Shown here one piece after another: positions 36,762 to 45,063 of a stretch of DNA of 64,000 nucleotides. Source of the stretch: Stenotrophomonas sp. ESTM1D_MKCIP4_1 (GTDB lineage Bacteria; Pseudomonadota; Gammaproteobacteria; Xanthomonadales; Xanthomonadaceae); NCBI RefSeq assembly GCF_003086895.1, contig NZ_CP026004.1:1400731-1464730 (forward strand), given 5' to 3'. The translations under genes were made by a program, and so were the position numbers. Under the pieces are notes generated by a model. The model saw only the letters and a program-made list of their open reading frames with translations. It made no database searches and was not told the DNA's origin. Position 1 is the first letter of the stretch; every line of letters starts with the position of its first letter.

Positions 36762-37661
36762 TCACGCTTTTTTCTGCGGCGGTACGCCGAGGTGCTGCAG
36801 CAGGCTGCGCATCGCCGGTGACAACCGTGTCCAGTCGGTAAAGCAGGCACACAGCCGACGCTGCGCCCAGGCATCGGCAAGCGGTACCGCAACGGTGTGC
36901 GTGCTGCGCCGATGCTGCCGCGCGATCGTGCGCGGCACGATGCCGACACCAATGCCATGCCCGACCATCGTGCACAGGCCTTCAAAGGTCTTCATGCGGA
37001 TGCGCACATCCAGCCTGCGGCCGGCTTCGGCTGCGAGTTCATCCAGATAGGTCTGCAAGGCGTTGCCATCGGCCAGGGCGACGAAGGTTTCGCCCAGCAC
37101 ATCGACGAAGTCCAGCGAGCGTCGTGCAGCGAAGCGATGGCTGGCGGGCAGCAGCATCACCAGTGGATCCTCGGAGACCACATGCCGCTGCAGGCCCTCG
37201 GCGGGAACGGCATCGCTGATGATGCCTGCTTCCGCCTGGCCGGCAGTGAGTGCACGAACGACGTCGGTGCTGGTGCGCTCGTGCAGTTCCACATGCAGGC
37301 GCGGGCGCTGCGCCAGCCAAGGGGCAAGCCGCGAAGGCAGGTAGTTGGTCAGCGCGGCGGTGTTGGCATACAGATGCAGCGTGCCGCGCGCGCCGTGGGC
37401 AAAGGCTTCCAGCTCGCCACGCAGCTGCGCCTGCTGCTGCAGGATCAGGCGCGCGTGATGGGCGAGCGCGGCACCGGCTTCGGTCAGGCTGACCCCGCGC
37501 GGGTGCCGGCTGAGCAGGGCGGTTCCCGCATCCGCTTCGATCGCGCGCAGGCGCTCGCTGGCCGAGCCCAGTGCGAGGTTGGCCTGGGCGGCGCCTGCAG
37601 TGATGCTGCCAGCGTCAGCCACGGCCAGGAACAGGCGCAGGTCGGCAATGTCCATCCGCAT
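36762..37661 (-). CDS. LysR-family transcriptional regulator
   Basis: The 299-residue protein has the LysR helix-turn-helix (MDIADLRLFLAVADAGSITAGAAQANLALGSASERLRA, read in parts) and a periplasmic-binding-like sensor domain (residues 90-290). It is divergent from a TauE/SafE-type exporter across 95 bp, the usual arrangement for a regulator and its target. The effector is unknown. A start at an internal Met two codons later is possible. Confidence 0.92.
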   Translation of the reverse strand: MRMDIADLRLFLAVADAGSITAGAAQANLALGSASERLRAIEADAGTALLSRHPRGVSLTEAGAALAHHARLILQQQAQLRGELEAFAHGARGTLHLYANTAALTNYLPSRLAPWLAQRPRLHVELHERTSTDVVRALTAGQAEAGIISDAVPAEGLQRHVVSEDPLVMLLPASHRFAARRSLDFVDVLGETFVALADGNALQTYLDELAAEAGRRLDVRIRMKTFEGLCTMVGHGIGVGIVPRTIARQHRRSTHTVAVPLADAWAQRRLCACFTDWTRLSPAMRSLLQHLGVPPQKKA

Positions 37662-37756
37662 GGGGGCGCTCCAGTGGGGCCTGCCTTCGGTTGATCCGAA
37701 GGCTGTGGCGGCAAGACCGCATTGTGCGCCCGTGTCGCGCCCGCTCCAATGGCGGC

Positions 37757-38503
37757 ATGAACGAAACGATGTACTTCTATGGGTTGCTGGTGGTGGTGTT
37801 CGTGCTGGCCGGCGTGGTCAAGGGCGTGACAGGCATGGGCCTGCCGACGGTGGCGATGGGCCTGCTCGGTGGCGCGTTGTCGCCGGTGGCAGCGGCGTCG
37901 ATGCTGTTCATTCCCACCTTCGTCACCAATGCCTGGCAGCTGCTGTCCGGTCCATCGCTGGGCCATACGGTGCGGCGGCTGTGGCCGATGATGCTGGCGG
38001 TGGTGGTGGTGACGCTGGGTTCGGCGGCGCTGCTGGTACGGGTGGATCGCACCTGGTCGCGGGTGGCGTTGGGTGTGGCGCTGGTGGTGTATGCGCTGTA
38101 CGCGCTGCTGGCACCGGTGTTCCGCGTGCCGCAGCGGCGCGAGCGCTGGCTTGGGCCGCTGGTCGGTGCGGTATCCGGCGTGGTGACCGGGGCCACCGGT
38201 GTGTTCGTGATGCCGGCGGTGCCGTACCTGCAATCGCTGGGCATGCAGCGCGAGGAGCTGGTGCAGGCGTTGGGCCTGGCGTTCACCGTGTCGACGATCT
38301 CGCTCACCACCGGATTGGTGATCAACGGTGCCTTCGGTGTGCAGCAGCTGGGGTTGAGTGCGTTGGCGGTACTGCCGGCACTGCTGGGCATGTGGCTGGG
38401 GCAGGTGATCCGGCAGCGCATCAGCGCACGGGTGTTCCGTGCGTGTTTCCTGGGCTTCCTGCTGCTGCTCGGATTGGAGCTGGTGCTGCGGCCGCTGTTC
38501 TGA
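37757..38503 (+). CDS. TauE/SafE-family membrane exporter
   Basis: The 248-residue protein has about eight hydrophobic segments. An N-terminal motif VVKGVTGMGLPTVAMGLL and the mirrored segment ATGVFVMPAVPYLQSLG are the two conserved halves of the TauE/SafE (DUF81) family. Members export sulfite, sulfoacetate or other organic anions; this one's substrate is unknown. I used the ATG at 37757, since residues before it look like the divergent promoter, not protein. Confidence 0.88.
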   Translation: MNETMYFYGLLVVVFVLAGVVKGVTGMGLPTVAMGLLGGALSPVAAASMLFIPTFVTNAWQLLSGPSLGHTVRRLWPMMLAVVVVTLGSAALLVRVDRTWSRVALGVALVVYALYALLAPVFRVPQRRERWLGPLVGAVSGVVTGATGVFVMPAVPYLQSLGMQREELVQALGLAFTVSTISLTTGLVINGAFGVQQLGLSALAVLPALLGMWLGQVIRQRISARVFRACFLGFLLLLGLELVLRPLF

Positions 38504-38506
38504 CTA

Positions 38507-38606
38507 CGTTCGCCGGGCATGGCCCGGCGCTACCGCGATGCGCTTTCGTAGCGTCGAGCTTGCTCGACTGCTTTGCACGGAATCAGTCGAGCAAGCTCGA
38601 CGCTAC
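38507..38606. repeat. SMAG-type repeats, including an inverted pair
   Basis: A CCGGGCATGGCCCGG copy (about 38515-38533) is followed by two copies in opposite sense: GTAGCGTCGAGCTTGCTCGA at 38548 and its complement ending at 38606. The pair could form a large cruciform or hairpin. It lies between the exporter and the second tRNA-Leu terminator. Confidence 0.85.
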
Positions 38607-38624
38607 GTGGCCCGGATTGCAGGC

Positions 38625-38650
38625 AAGAAAAAACCCGCTTGCGCGGGTTG
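38625..38650 (-). terminator. Terminator of the second tRNA-Leu
   Basis: On the minus strand AACCCGC, loop GCAA, GCGGGTT is followed by T residues, about 16 bases after the CCA end of copy 2. Confidence 0.8.
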
Positions 38651-38665
38651 TTTTCTTTCTCGACA

Positions 38666-38752
38666 TGGTGCCCAGGAGAGGACTCGAACCTCCACGAAGT
38701 TGCCCCCGCTAGCACCTGAAGCTAGTGCGTCTACCAATTCCGCCACCTGGGC
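38666..38752 (-). tRNA. tRNA-Leu (anticodon CAG), copy 2
   Basis: The 87-base sequence is the same as copy 1, with acceptor, anticodon CAG, variable arm and encoded CCA all in place. The flanks differ from copy 1 apart from a similar terminator. Confidence 0.97.
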
Positions 38753-38811
38753 GTCGAGGAGCGAGATTATGGGGTGTTGTTACGGGGGTGTCAACACCTT
38801 TTGCAGATCCC

Positions 38812-38897
38812 GGGTCAGAGCCCTTTCCGGTGGAAAAGGATCCGACCCCAGCACCGGGGTCGGATCCCGTTTCGCTTGCGGAACGGGCTCTGACCCC
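38812..38897. repeat. Two adjacent GGGGTC-type hairpins
   Basis: The first (38812-38849) has inner arms around CCTTTCC/GGAAAAGG; the second (38856-38897) has inner arms CCCGTT/AACGGG around TTCGCTTGCG-like loops. Outer blocks GGGTC(A/G)GA(T/G)CC are shared with the copies near 24879, 43093 and 50621. Confidence 0.75.
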
Positions 38898-38913
38898 ATC
38901 GCCGGATCGCAGG

Positions 38914-38947
38914 CAAAAAAAATCCCCGCCGAAGCGAGGAGTTTTTT
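38914..38947 (-). terminator. Terminator of the third tRNA-Leu
   Basis: On the minus strand CTCCTCGC, loop TTCG, GCGGGGA is followed by a long T-run at 38915-38922. One wobble pair is present. Confidence 0.75.
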
Positions 38948-38950
38948 CGT

Positions 38951-39035
<85 letters not shown>

Positions 39036-39164
39036 GTTCCAGAGGCGCAATTGTGAAGATGAATCCGCAGGCTGTCAACGACTTCCAACAAATATTTCAC
39101 GCGATGCCTCCATCGGCGATCGCTGACCCGTTCTGCACGCCTGCAACGGCTACCATGGAGGGCG

Positions 39165-41633
39165 ATGACTACCAAAAAACCAAGCAAGGGCGGGAGCAAG
39201 TCCCGCAGCCAGGGCCCGAAGAAGGGCGCCAAGGCGGGCGAAGCCCGCAGCACCAAGCCGGGCAAGCCGTTGCCGGGCTGGTTCCCCGAATTGAATGAAG
39301 GCGGTGCACCGCCGCGTGGCCGCAAGGGCCGCAGCGCCGATGCTGCCGCACCCGGTCCGGCGCCGGGGCGCAAGCTGCCTCCCGCCGGCAAGGTGATCGA
39401 TGATCCCTATGCCGCCCGCGAAGCCGAGAAGTACGAACAGCCCATCGCCAGCCGTGAGGCCATCCTGGCCCTGCTGGAACGTTGCGAAGGGCCGCAGACC
39501 GCCGAAGAGCTGGGCGCGCGCCTGGGCCTGACCGCTGCCGACCGTGCCGAGGCGCTGTCGCGCCGGCTGGGCGCGATGGTGCGTGATGGGCAGCTGGTGC
39601 AGAACCGCCGGGGAGGCTTCGCGCCGATCCAGACACTGAACCTGGTTACCGGTGTGGTGATCGCCAACCCGGAAGGGTTTGGCTTCCTGCGCCCGGTCGA
39701 GGGTGGCGACGATCTGTTCCTGCCGCCTTATGAAATGCGCAAGGTGATGCACGGTGACAAGGTGCTGGCCCGCGTGACCGGCATCGACAACCGTGGCCGC
39801 CGCGAAGGCAGCATCGCGCGCGTGCTTGAGCGCGGCATGACCCGCCTGATCGGTCGCTTCAGCATCGAGATGGGCATCAATTACGTGGTGCCCGACGACA
39901 AGCGCATCCAGCGCAACGTGCAGGTGCCGCCGGACCAGACCGGTGGCGCGCGTGATGGCCAGCTGGTGGTCTGCGAACTGACCCAGGCGCCCGACAGCCG
40001 CCGCCCGCCGATCGGCCGCATCATTGCCGTGATCGGCGACAAGCTCACGGCCTCGCTGGTGGTGGAGACCGCCATCCACGGCCACGAACTGCCGTTCGAG
40101 TTCCCGCAGGAGGTGCTGGACGAAGCCGCGTCGGTGCCGATGGTGGTCGAACCGGCGATGATCGGCGACCGCGTGGACCTGCGCAGCACGCCGCTGGTCA
40201 CCATCGACGGCGAGGATGCCAAGGACTTCGACGATGCCGTGTACTGCGAGCCGAATGCTGATGGCTTCCGGCTGGTGGTGGCTATTGCCGATGTCTCCAA
40301 CTACGTGCGCCCCGGCACGCCGCTGGACGAGGAAGCGCAGAAGCGCGCCACGTCGGTGTACTTCCCGGGCTTCGTGGTGCCGATGCTGCCAGAGACCCTG
40401 TCCAACGGCATCTGCTCGCTGATGCCGAAGGTCGACCGCATGTGCTTCGTGTGCGACATGCAGATCGACCGGGAGGGTGTGGTCAGTCATTCGCGCTTCT
40501 ACGAAGCAGTGATGAACTCGCACGCGCGCCTGACCTACACGCAGGTGTGGAAGGCGGTGGGCGAGGACGATGCCGATACCAAGGCCTGGATGGGCGAACT
40601 GCTGCCGCAGGTGCAGCGCCTGCACCAGCTGTACAAGGTGCTGTCCAAGGCGCGCGCCAAGCGTGGTGCCATCGAGTTCGAGAGCAGCGAAGTGCGCTTC
40701 GTGCTGGACAACCGGGGTGAAGTGACCCAGGCCGGCATGCTGGTGCGCAACGACGCCCACAAGCTGATCGAGGAGTGCATGATCGCGGCCAACGTGGAGG
40801 CGGCGAAGTACCTGCTGTCGCGCCACGTGCCGGCGCCGTACCGCATCCATGAGAAGCCGCCGGAAACCAAGTACGCGGATCTGCTGGAGTTCCTCAAGGA
40901 ATTCAAGCTCAGCCTGCCGCCGTGGTCGAAGGTGCGCCCGGGCGACTACACCAAACTGCTGAAGAAGATCCGCGACCGCCCCGACGCCACGTTGCTGGAA
41001 TCGGTGCTGCTGCGCAGCCAGAGCCTGGCCATCTACAGCCCCGACAACCACGGTCACTTCGGCTTGGCGTTGGAGGCGTATGCGCACTTCACCTCGCCCA
41101 TCCGCCGCTATCCCGATCTGCTGGTGCACCGGGCAATCAAGCACGCGCTGTCTGGCAAACCGCTGGACAAGTTCACCTACAACGCCCGCGAGATGGCGGC
41201 GCTGGCGCTGCAGTGTTCCGAGCGCGAGCGTCGTGCCGATGAGGCCGAGCGCGAGGTGGACGAGCGCTACCGCGCGGCGTGGATGGAAAAGCATGTTGGC
41301 GGCCAGTTCGACGGCGTCATCAGCGGCGTCACCAGCTTCGGCCTGTTCGTGGAGCTGGATGATTCCAAGGTGCAGGGCCTGGTCCACGTGACCCAGCTGC
41401 CGCAGGACTATTACAAGTTCGACGCGACCCGCAAGACGCTGACCGGCGAACGCCGCGGCGCCAGTTACCGGTTGGGCGACCGCGTCCGCATCCTGGTGCT
41501 GAAAGCCAGCATGGAGGAGCGCAAGATCGACTTCCGCCTGGTCGAGCACAAGGGCGAGGACGAGGGTGATGGTGGCGTGCCGCCGCTGCCCGAACGCGGC
41601 AAGCCGGCCAAGCGGGCCAAGAAGCCATATTGA
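39165..41633 (+). CDS. rnr: Ribonuclease R
   Basis: RNase R is a processive 3'-to-5' exoribonuclease that degrades structured RNA and acts in ribosome quality control. The 822-residue product has a Lys/Gly-rich N terminus, a winged-helix region (residues 95-140), cold-shock domains, the RNB catalytic domain with STPLVTIDGEDAKDFDDAV (metal-binding Asp cluster, near residue 350) and a C-terminal S1 domain (GGQFDGVISGVTSFGLFVEL, read in parts). GGAGG precedes the ATG. In E. coli rlmB follows rnr; here a GFA gene lies between. Confidence 0.95.
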   Translation: MTTKKPSKGGSKSRSQGPKKGAKAGEARSTKPGKPLPGWFPELNEGGAPPRGRKGRSADAAAPGPAPGRKLPPAGKVIDDPYAAREAEKYEQPIASREAILALLERCEGPQTAEELGARLGLTAADRAEALSRRLGAMVRDGQLVQNRRGGFAPIQTLNLVTGVVIANPEGFGFLRPVEGGDDLFLPPYEMRKVMHGDKVLARVTGIDNRGRREGSIARVLERGMTRLIGRFSIEMGINYVVPDDKRIQRNVQVPPDQTGGARDGQLVVCELTQAPDSRRPPIGRIIAVIGDKLTASLVVETAIHGHELPFEFPQEVLDEAASVPMVVEPAMIGDRVDLRSTPLVTIDGEDAKDFDDAVYCEPNADGFRLVVAIADVSNYVRPGTPLDEEAQKRATSVYFPGFVVPMLPETLSNGICSLMPKVDRMCFVCDMQIDREGVVSHSRFYEAVMNSHARLTYTQVWKAVGEDDADTKAWMGELLPQVQRLHQLYKVLSKARAKRGAIEFESSEVRFVLDNRGEVTQAGMLVRNDAHKLIEECMIAANVEAAKYLLSRHVPAPYRIHEKPPETKYADLLEFLKEFKLSLPPWSKVRPGDYTKLLKKIRDRPDATLLESVLLRSQSLAIYSPDNHGHFGLALEAYAHFTSPIRRYPDLLVHRAIKHALSGKPLDKFTYNAREMAALALQCSERERRADEAEREVDERYRAAWMEKHVGGQFDGVISGVTSFGLFVELDDSKVQGLVHVTQLPQDYYKFDATRKTLTGERRGASYRLGDRVRILVLKASMEERKIDFRLVEHKGEDEGDGGVPPLPERGKPAKRAKKPY

Positions 41634-41645
41634 TCGACCGACCCG

Positions 41646-41718
41646 GTAGTGCCGGCCGCTGGCCGGCATTCCCGGCGACATCGGTACCCGGTGGTTGCCG
41701 GCCAGCGGCCGGCACTAC
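41646..41718. repeat. Inverted pair of SMAG-type palindromes after rnr
   Basis: GTAGTGCCGGCCGCTGGCCG (from 41646) and its complement ending at 41718 flank about 20 bases. Each is a palindrome by itself and the two can also pair with each other. Confidence 0.85.
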
Positions 41719-41765
41719 CGGTTCACCCACCCGGCAGGTGGCACGACGCGATGGAGGAACCGATC

Positions 41766-42248
41766 ATGCAAGGCCAACCCGAATACCGCGGCGGCTGCCA
41801 GTGCGGTGCCATCCGCTTCGAGGTGCGCGGCACTCTCAACGAAAGCTCGATCTGCCACTGCCGGATGTGCCAGAAGGCCTTCGGCGCCTACTTCGCGCCC
41901 CTGGTTTCCGTGCGTGGTGCGCAGTTCACCTGGACCCGTGGCCAGCCGCGCCACTTCCACTCGTCCAATGTGGTCCGCCGCGGTTTCTGCGGCGACTGCG
42001 GCACCCCGCTGACCTACGAGGCTCCGGATGGCATGGCCGTGGCGGCCGGTGCATTCGACGAACCCGAGCGCCTGCCGCCCACCCTGCAGTACGGCATGGA
42101 GCGCAAGCTGCCATTCGTGGACACCCTGGGCCAGCTGCCCGGCAGCCGGACCGAGGAGGATGTGGCGTTCCTGCAGTTCCTGGCCACCCTCGTGTCCCAC
42201 CAGCACCCCGACCACGACACCCCCCACTGGCCGCCGCGCACCCGTTGA
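41766..42248 (+). CDS. GFA-family (Mss4-like) zinc-binding protein
   Basis: The 160-residue protein has the family cysteine pattern: GGCQCGAIRFE, then CHCRMCQKAFG, then FCGDCGTPL, which binds zinc. The family is named for glutathione-dependent formaldehyde-activating enzyme, but most members are uncharacterised and may act on S-hydroxymethyl-glutathione or have other roles. I chose the ATG at 41766, eight bases after GGAGG; an ATG five codons earlier would overlap that site. It lies between rnr and rlmB. Confidence 0.88.
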   Translation: MQGQPEYRGGCQCGAIRFEVRGTLNESSICHCRMCQKAFGAYFAPLVSVRGAQFTWTRGQPRHFHSSNVVRRGFCGDCGTPLTYEAPDGMAVAAGAFDEPERLPPTLQYGMERKLPFVDTLGQLPGSRTEEDVAFLQFLATLVSHQHPDHDTPHWPPRTR

Positions 42249-42255
42249 GGGTCGT

Positions 42256-42280
42256 GTAGAGCCGGGCCCACGCCCGGCTG
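42256..42280. repeat. SMAG-type palindrome between the GFA gene and rlmB
   Basis: GTAGAGCCGGGCCCACGCCC and its right arm GGCTG form one palindromic unit just after the GFA stop. Confidence 0.7.
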
Positions 42281-42344
42281 CCTTGAAGCGCGGCCGCCGC
42301 CGATGCTCTACCATAGCCACCCCCTTTCCGGTTCGACCCCCCGC

Positions 42345-43088
42345 ATGAGCAAGAACAGCCAGTGGATCGTCGGCGTCAACGCCGTCGCCTCCTCCATCGA
42401 GAACGACGCCGACAACGTCCGCGAAGTGCTGGTCGAGGCCGGTGCAAAGAACCCGCGCCTGGTCGAAATCGAGGAAAACGCCCGCCGCAAGGGCATCGAC
42501 GTGCGCAAGGTGAACACCCAGGCGCTGGACGGTGTCGGCGGTTCGGTGCGCCACCAGGGCGTGGCGGCGCGCTATGCCGCGGCCCGCACCTACAGCGAGA
42601 ACGAGCTGGAAGGCCTGGTCACCGCGGCCGAGGGCAAGGCCCTGCTGCTGGTGCTGGACGAGGTGCAGGATCCGCACAACCTGGGCGCCTGCCTGCGTTC
42701 GGCCGCTGCGGCGGGTGCCACGGCGGTGATCATTCCCAAGGACAAGTCGGCCACGGTCAATGCCACCGTGCGCAAGACCTCGGCCGGTGCTGCCGACCTC
42801 ATTCCGGTGGTGGCGGTGACCAACCTGTCGCGCTGCCTGAAGGATCTGCAGAAGCAGGGTGTATGGATCTATGGCCTGGCCGGTGAAGCCACCGCCTCGC
42901 TGTACCAGCTGGACCTGAAGGGCAACATCGCCCTGGTGCTGGGCGGCGAAGCCGATGGCCTGCGCCGCCTGACCCGCGAGAACTGCGATGGCCTGGTCAA
43001 GATCCCGATGCCGGGCGAGATCGAGAGCCTGAACGTGTCCGTCGCCGCCGGCGTCAGCCTGTTCGAGGCCGTGCGCCAGCGCGGTTGA
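42345..43088 (+). CDS. rlmB: 23S rRNA 2'-O-methyltransferase RlmB (SpoU family)
   Basis: RlmB methylates a guanosine in domain V of 23S rRNA. From the ATG at 42345 (MSKNSQWIVGVNAV) the product has 247 residues. An N-terminal substrate-binding domain is followed by the SPOUT knot, with motif 1 NLGACLRSAAAAGA, motif 2 LVLGGEADGLRR and motif 3 IPMPGEIESLNVSVAAG near residue 225. The frame is open 14 codons upstream but those residues are not conserved in kind. It ends at a hairpin repeat. Confidence 0.95.
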   Translation: MSKNSQWIVGVNAVASSIENDADNVREVLVEAGAKNPRLVEIEENARRKGIDVRKVNTQALDGVGGSVRHQGVAARYAAARTYSENELEGLVTAAEGKALLLVLDEVQDPHNLGACLRSAAAAGATAVIIPKDKSATVNATVRKTSAGAADLIPVVAVTNLSRCLKDLQKQGVWIYGLAGEATASLYQLDLKGNIALVLGGEADGLRRLTRENCDGLVKIPMPGEIESLNVSVAAGVSLFEAVRQRG

Positions 43089-43092
43089 GCGC

Positions 43093-43132
43093 GGGGTCGG
43101 ATCCCTTTTCCCTGGAAAAGGGCTCTGACCCC
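43093..43132. repeat. GGGGTC-type hairpin after rlmB
   Basis: GGGGTCGGATCCCTTTTCC and GGAAAAGGGCTCTGACCCC pair with two mismatches over 19 bp around a two-base loop. It starts four bases after the rlmB stop and may act as its terminator or end-protecting structure. Confidence 0.75.
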
Positions 43133-43155
43133 ATTGCGGAAGGAGCGCCGGCGCA

Positions 43156-43616
43156 GGGGTCGGATCCCTCGCTGCGACGCTCCCATCCACGCATGGCGTG
43201 GATCTACCGTGTCGACCAAGGTCGACACCTACCCGGTAGTCGCCAACCTTGGTTGGCGCTCCTGGTTGAGCGCGGGGTCGGATCCCTCGCTGCGACGCTC
43301 CCATCCACGCATGGCGTGGATCTACCGTGTCGACCAAGGTCGACACCTACCCGGTAGTCGCCAACCTTGGTTGGCGCTTCTGGTTGAGCGCGGGGTCGGA
43401 TCCCTCGCTGCGACGCTCCCATCCACGCATGGCGTGGATCTACCGTGTCGACCAAGGTCGACACCTACCCGGTAGTCGCCAACCTTGGTTGGCGCTCCTG
43501 GTTGAGCGCGGGGTCGGATCCCTCGCTGCGGCGCTCCCATCCACGCATGGCGTGGATCTACCGTGTCGACCAAGGTCGACACCTACCCGGTAGTCGCCAA
43601 CCTTGGTTGGCGCTCC
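43156..43616. repeat. Tandem array of four 118-bp compound repeats
   Basis: Units start at 43156, 43274, 43392 and 43510 with a period of exactly 118 bp and few differences. Each unit holds half a GGGGTC-type hairpin, then an ATCCACGCATGGCGTGGATC palindrome, then a GTGTCGACCAAGGTCGACAC palindrome, then a GTAGTCGCCAACCTTGGTTG palindrome. All three are SMAG-like. The stretch from 43089 to 43623 carries no gene. Open frames inside it repeat every 118 bp and are repeat artefacts. Confidence 0.95.
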
Positions 43617-43623
43617 AGTCGTC

Positions 43624-45063
43624 TTACCCCGCGCTGCCGCCGAGGGCCTTGAACAGGGTCACGTCGTTGCTCAGCTGGCTCTGCCGCACGCGTGCCAGAG
43701 ACAGCTCGGCATCGCGGCGGGTCTGCTGCGCTTCCAGCCAGGTGCGCAGGTCGGTGGCGCCCACGCGGTAACGCACCTCCTGTGCGCGCTCCACTTCCAC
43801 CGCCTGGTCATAGGACGCCTGCGAGGCCGCCACCTGGCGCGCCAGCTGCTCACGCGCGGACAGCGCGTTGTCCACCTCCGAAAGTGCCGTGTACAGCGTC
43901 TTGCGGAAGTTGGTTGCGGCAATCTGGTAGGCGGTACCGGCGATGTCGGTATCCAGCTGTGCACGCTGCAGGTTGAGGAAGGGCAGCGACAGGCCGGCGC
44001 CGAGGGTGGCCACCGGGTTGCGCAGCACATCGCCCAGCGAGGTCGCACTTGAACCCAGGCTGCCGGTCAGGCTCAGCGCCGGGTAGTACTGGGTGGCGGT
44101 CACCTTGATCGTCTTCAGGCTGTTGCGCAGGCGCAGTTCGGCCGCGCGCAGGTCGGGGCGGCGGCCCAGAAGGTCGGCCGGCAGGCCTTCGTCGATGCCG
44201 GGGCTGCGCGCCGCCTGCAGGTCCTGCGGTTCGTCCTGCTGTGGCCAGGGCGTGCCATCCAGCAGCACGGTCAGCGCATTGCGCACTTCCACCCGCTGCT
44301 GCTCCAGCGCGCTCTGTGCCGAGCGCTGCGATTCCAGATTCTGCAAGGCCTGGCGCACTTCCAGCCGCGATACCGCACCGGCGTCGAAGCGGGCCTGGAC
44401 CAGGTCGCGGGTGCGTTCCAGCCGCTGCAGGTTGGCCTCGCCACTGGCGATGGACTGGTTGAGGTAGGCCAGCGACCAGTACTGGTTGATCGTGTCGCCG
44501 ATCACCAGCAGTGCGGTGTTCTGCCGGTCTTCTTCGCTGGCCTGTGCTTCCCAGCGGGCGATGTCGCGCTCGGTGCGCAGGCGGCCCCACAGGTCGATCT
44601 CCCACGACAGCGACACGCCGGTGGAATAGCCGCGGCTCCAATCCGCCGCCTGGTCGGTCGGGCGGCTGCCGCTGGCACTTACGCCGGATGACGACGGCTG
44701 CGGCCACAGTGCATTGCTGGCCAGGCCGGCCTGCAGGCGTGCGCGCTGCACCGCCAGGCCGGCGGCACCCAGGTCGCTGTTGGCGGACAGTGCCTGTGCC
44801 ACCAGGCGGTCCAGGCGCGCATCGCCGAAGCCGGTCCACCAGGTGTCCTGGCGGATGTCGCGGCCCGGCGTATCCAGGCCGCTGCGCGGGTCGTCGGCCG
44901 GCGCATTGAGCGTCGCATCGCCACGGCCATAGGTGGCCGCCACGGCGGGGTCCTGGATCGGGTAGCGCCCCACCGAGGCGCAGCCGGACAGTGCAAGCAG
45001 AACGGCGCCGGCCAGCAGCAGGCGGGAAGGAACAGGGGAGGTCAGTCGGGTCATGATCTTCAT
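43624..45063 (-). CDS. macC: Outer-membrane channel lipoprotein of the Mac pump (NodT/OprM type)
   Basis: The 479-residue product starts MKIMTRLTS, with a lipoprotein signal ending LALSGC (Cys about residue 25), and has two outer-membrane efflux domains with [15 protein letters not shown] and [16 protein letters not shown]. The start overlaps the macB stop by four bases; a later Met (MTRL) is an alternative. Its place after macAB matches S. maltophilia MacABCsm, where it completes the ABC-type tripartite pump. It ends before the 118-bp array; no intrinsic terminator is seen. Confidence 0.92.
   Translation of the reverse strand: MKIMTRLTSPVPSRLLLAGAVLLALSGCASVGRYPIQDPAVAATYGRGDATLNAPADDPRSGLDTPGRDIRQDTWWTGFGDARLDRLVAQALSANSDLGAAGLAVQRARLQAGLASNALWPQPSSSGVSASGSRPTDQAADWSRGYSTGVSLSWEIDLWGRLRTERDIARWEAQASEEDRQNTALLVIGDTINQYWSLAYLNQSIASGEANLQRLERTRDLVQARFDAGAVSRLEVRQALQNLESQRSAQSALEQQRVEVRNALTVLLDGTPWPQQDEPQDLQAARSPGIDEGLPADLLGRRPDLRAAELRLRNSLKTIKVTATQYYPALSLTGSLGSSATSLGDVLRNPVATLGAGLSLPFLNLQRAQLDTDIAGTAYQIAATNFRKTLYTALSEVDNALSAREQLARQVAASQASYDQAVEVERAQEVRYRVGATDLRTWLEAQQTRRDAELSLARVRQSQLSNDVTLFKALGGSAG

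Noticed and set aside
39150..41681. Long 843-codon minus-strand ORF
   Set aside because: It is antisense to rnr and has no recognisable domain.
43156..43616. Several overlapping small ORFs of 80-110 codons
   Set aside because: They repeat with the 118-bp unit and exist on both strands, so they are products of the repeat, not genes.
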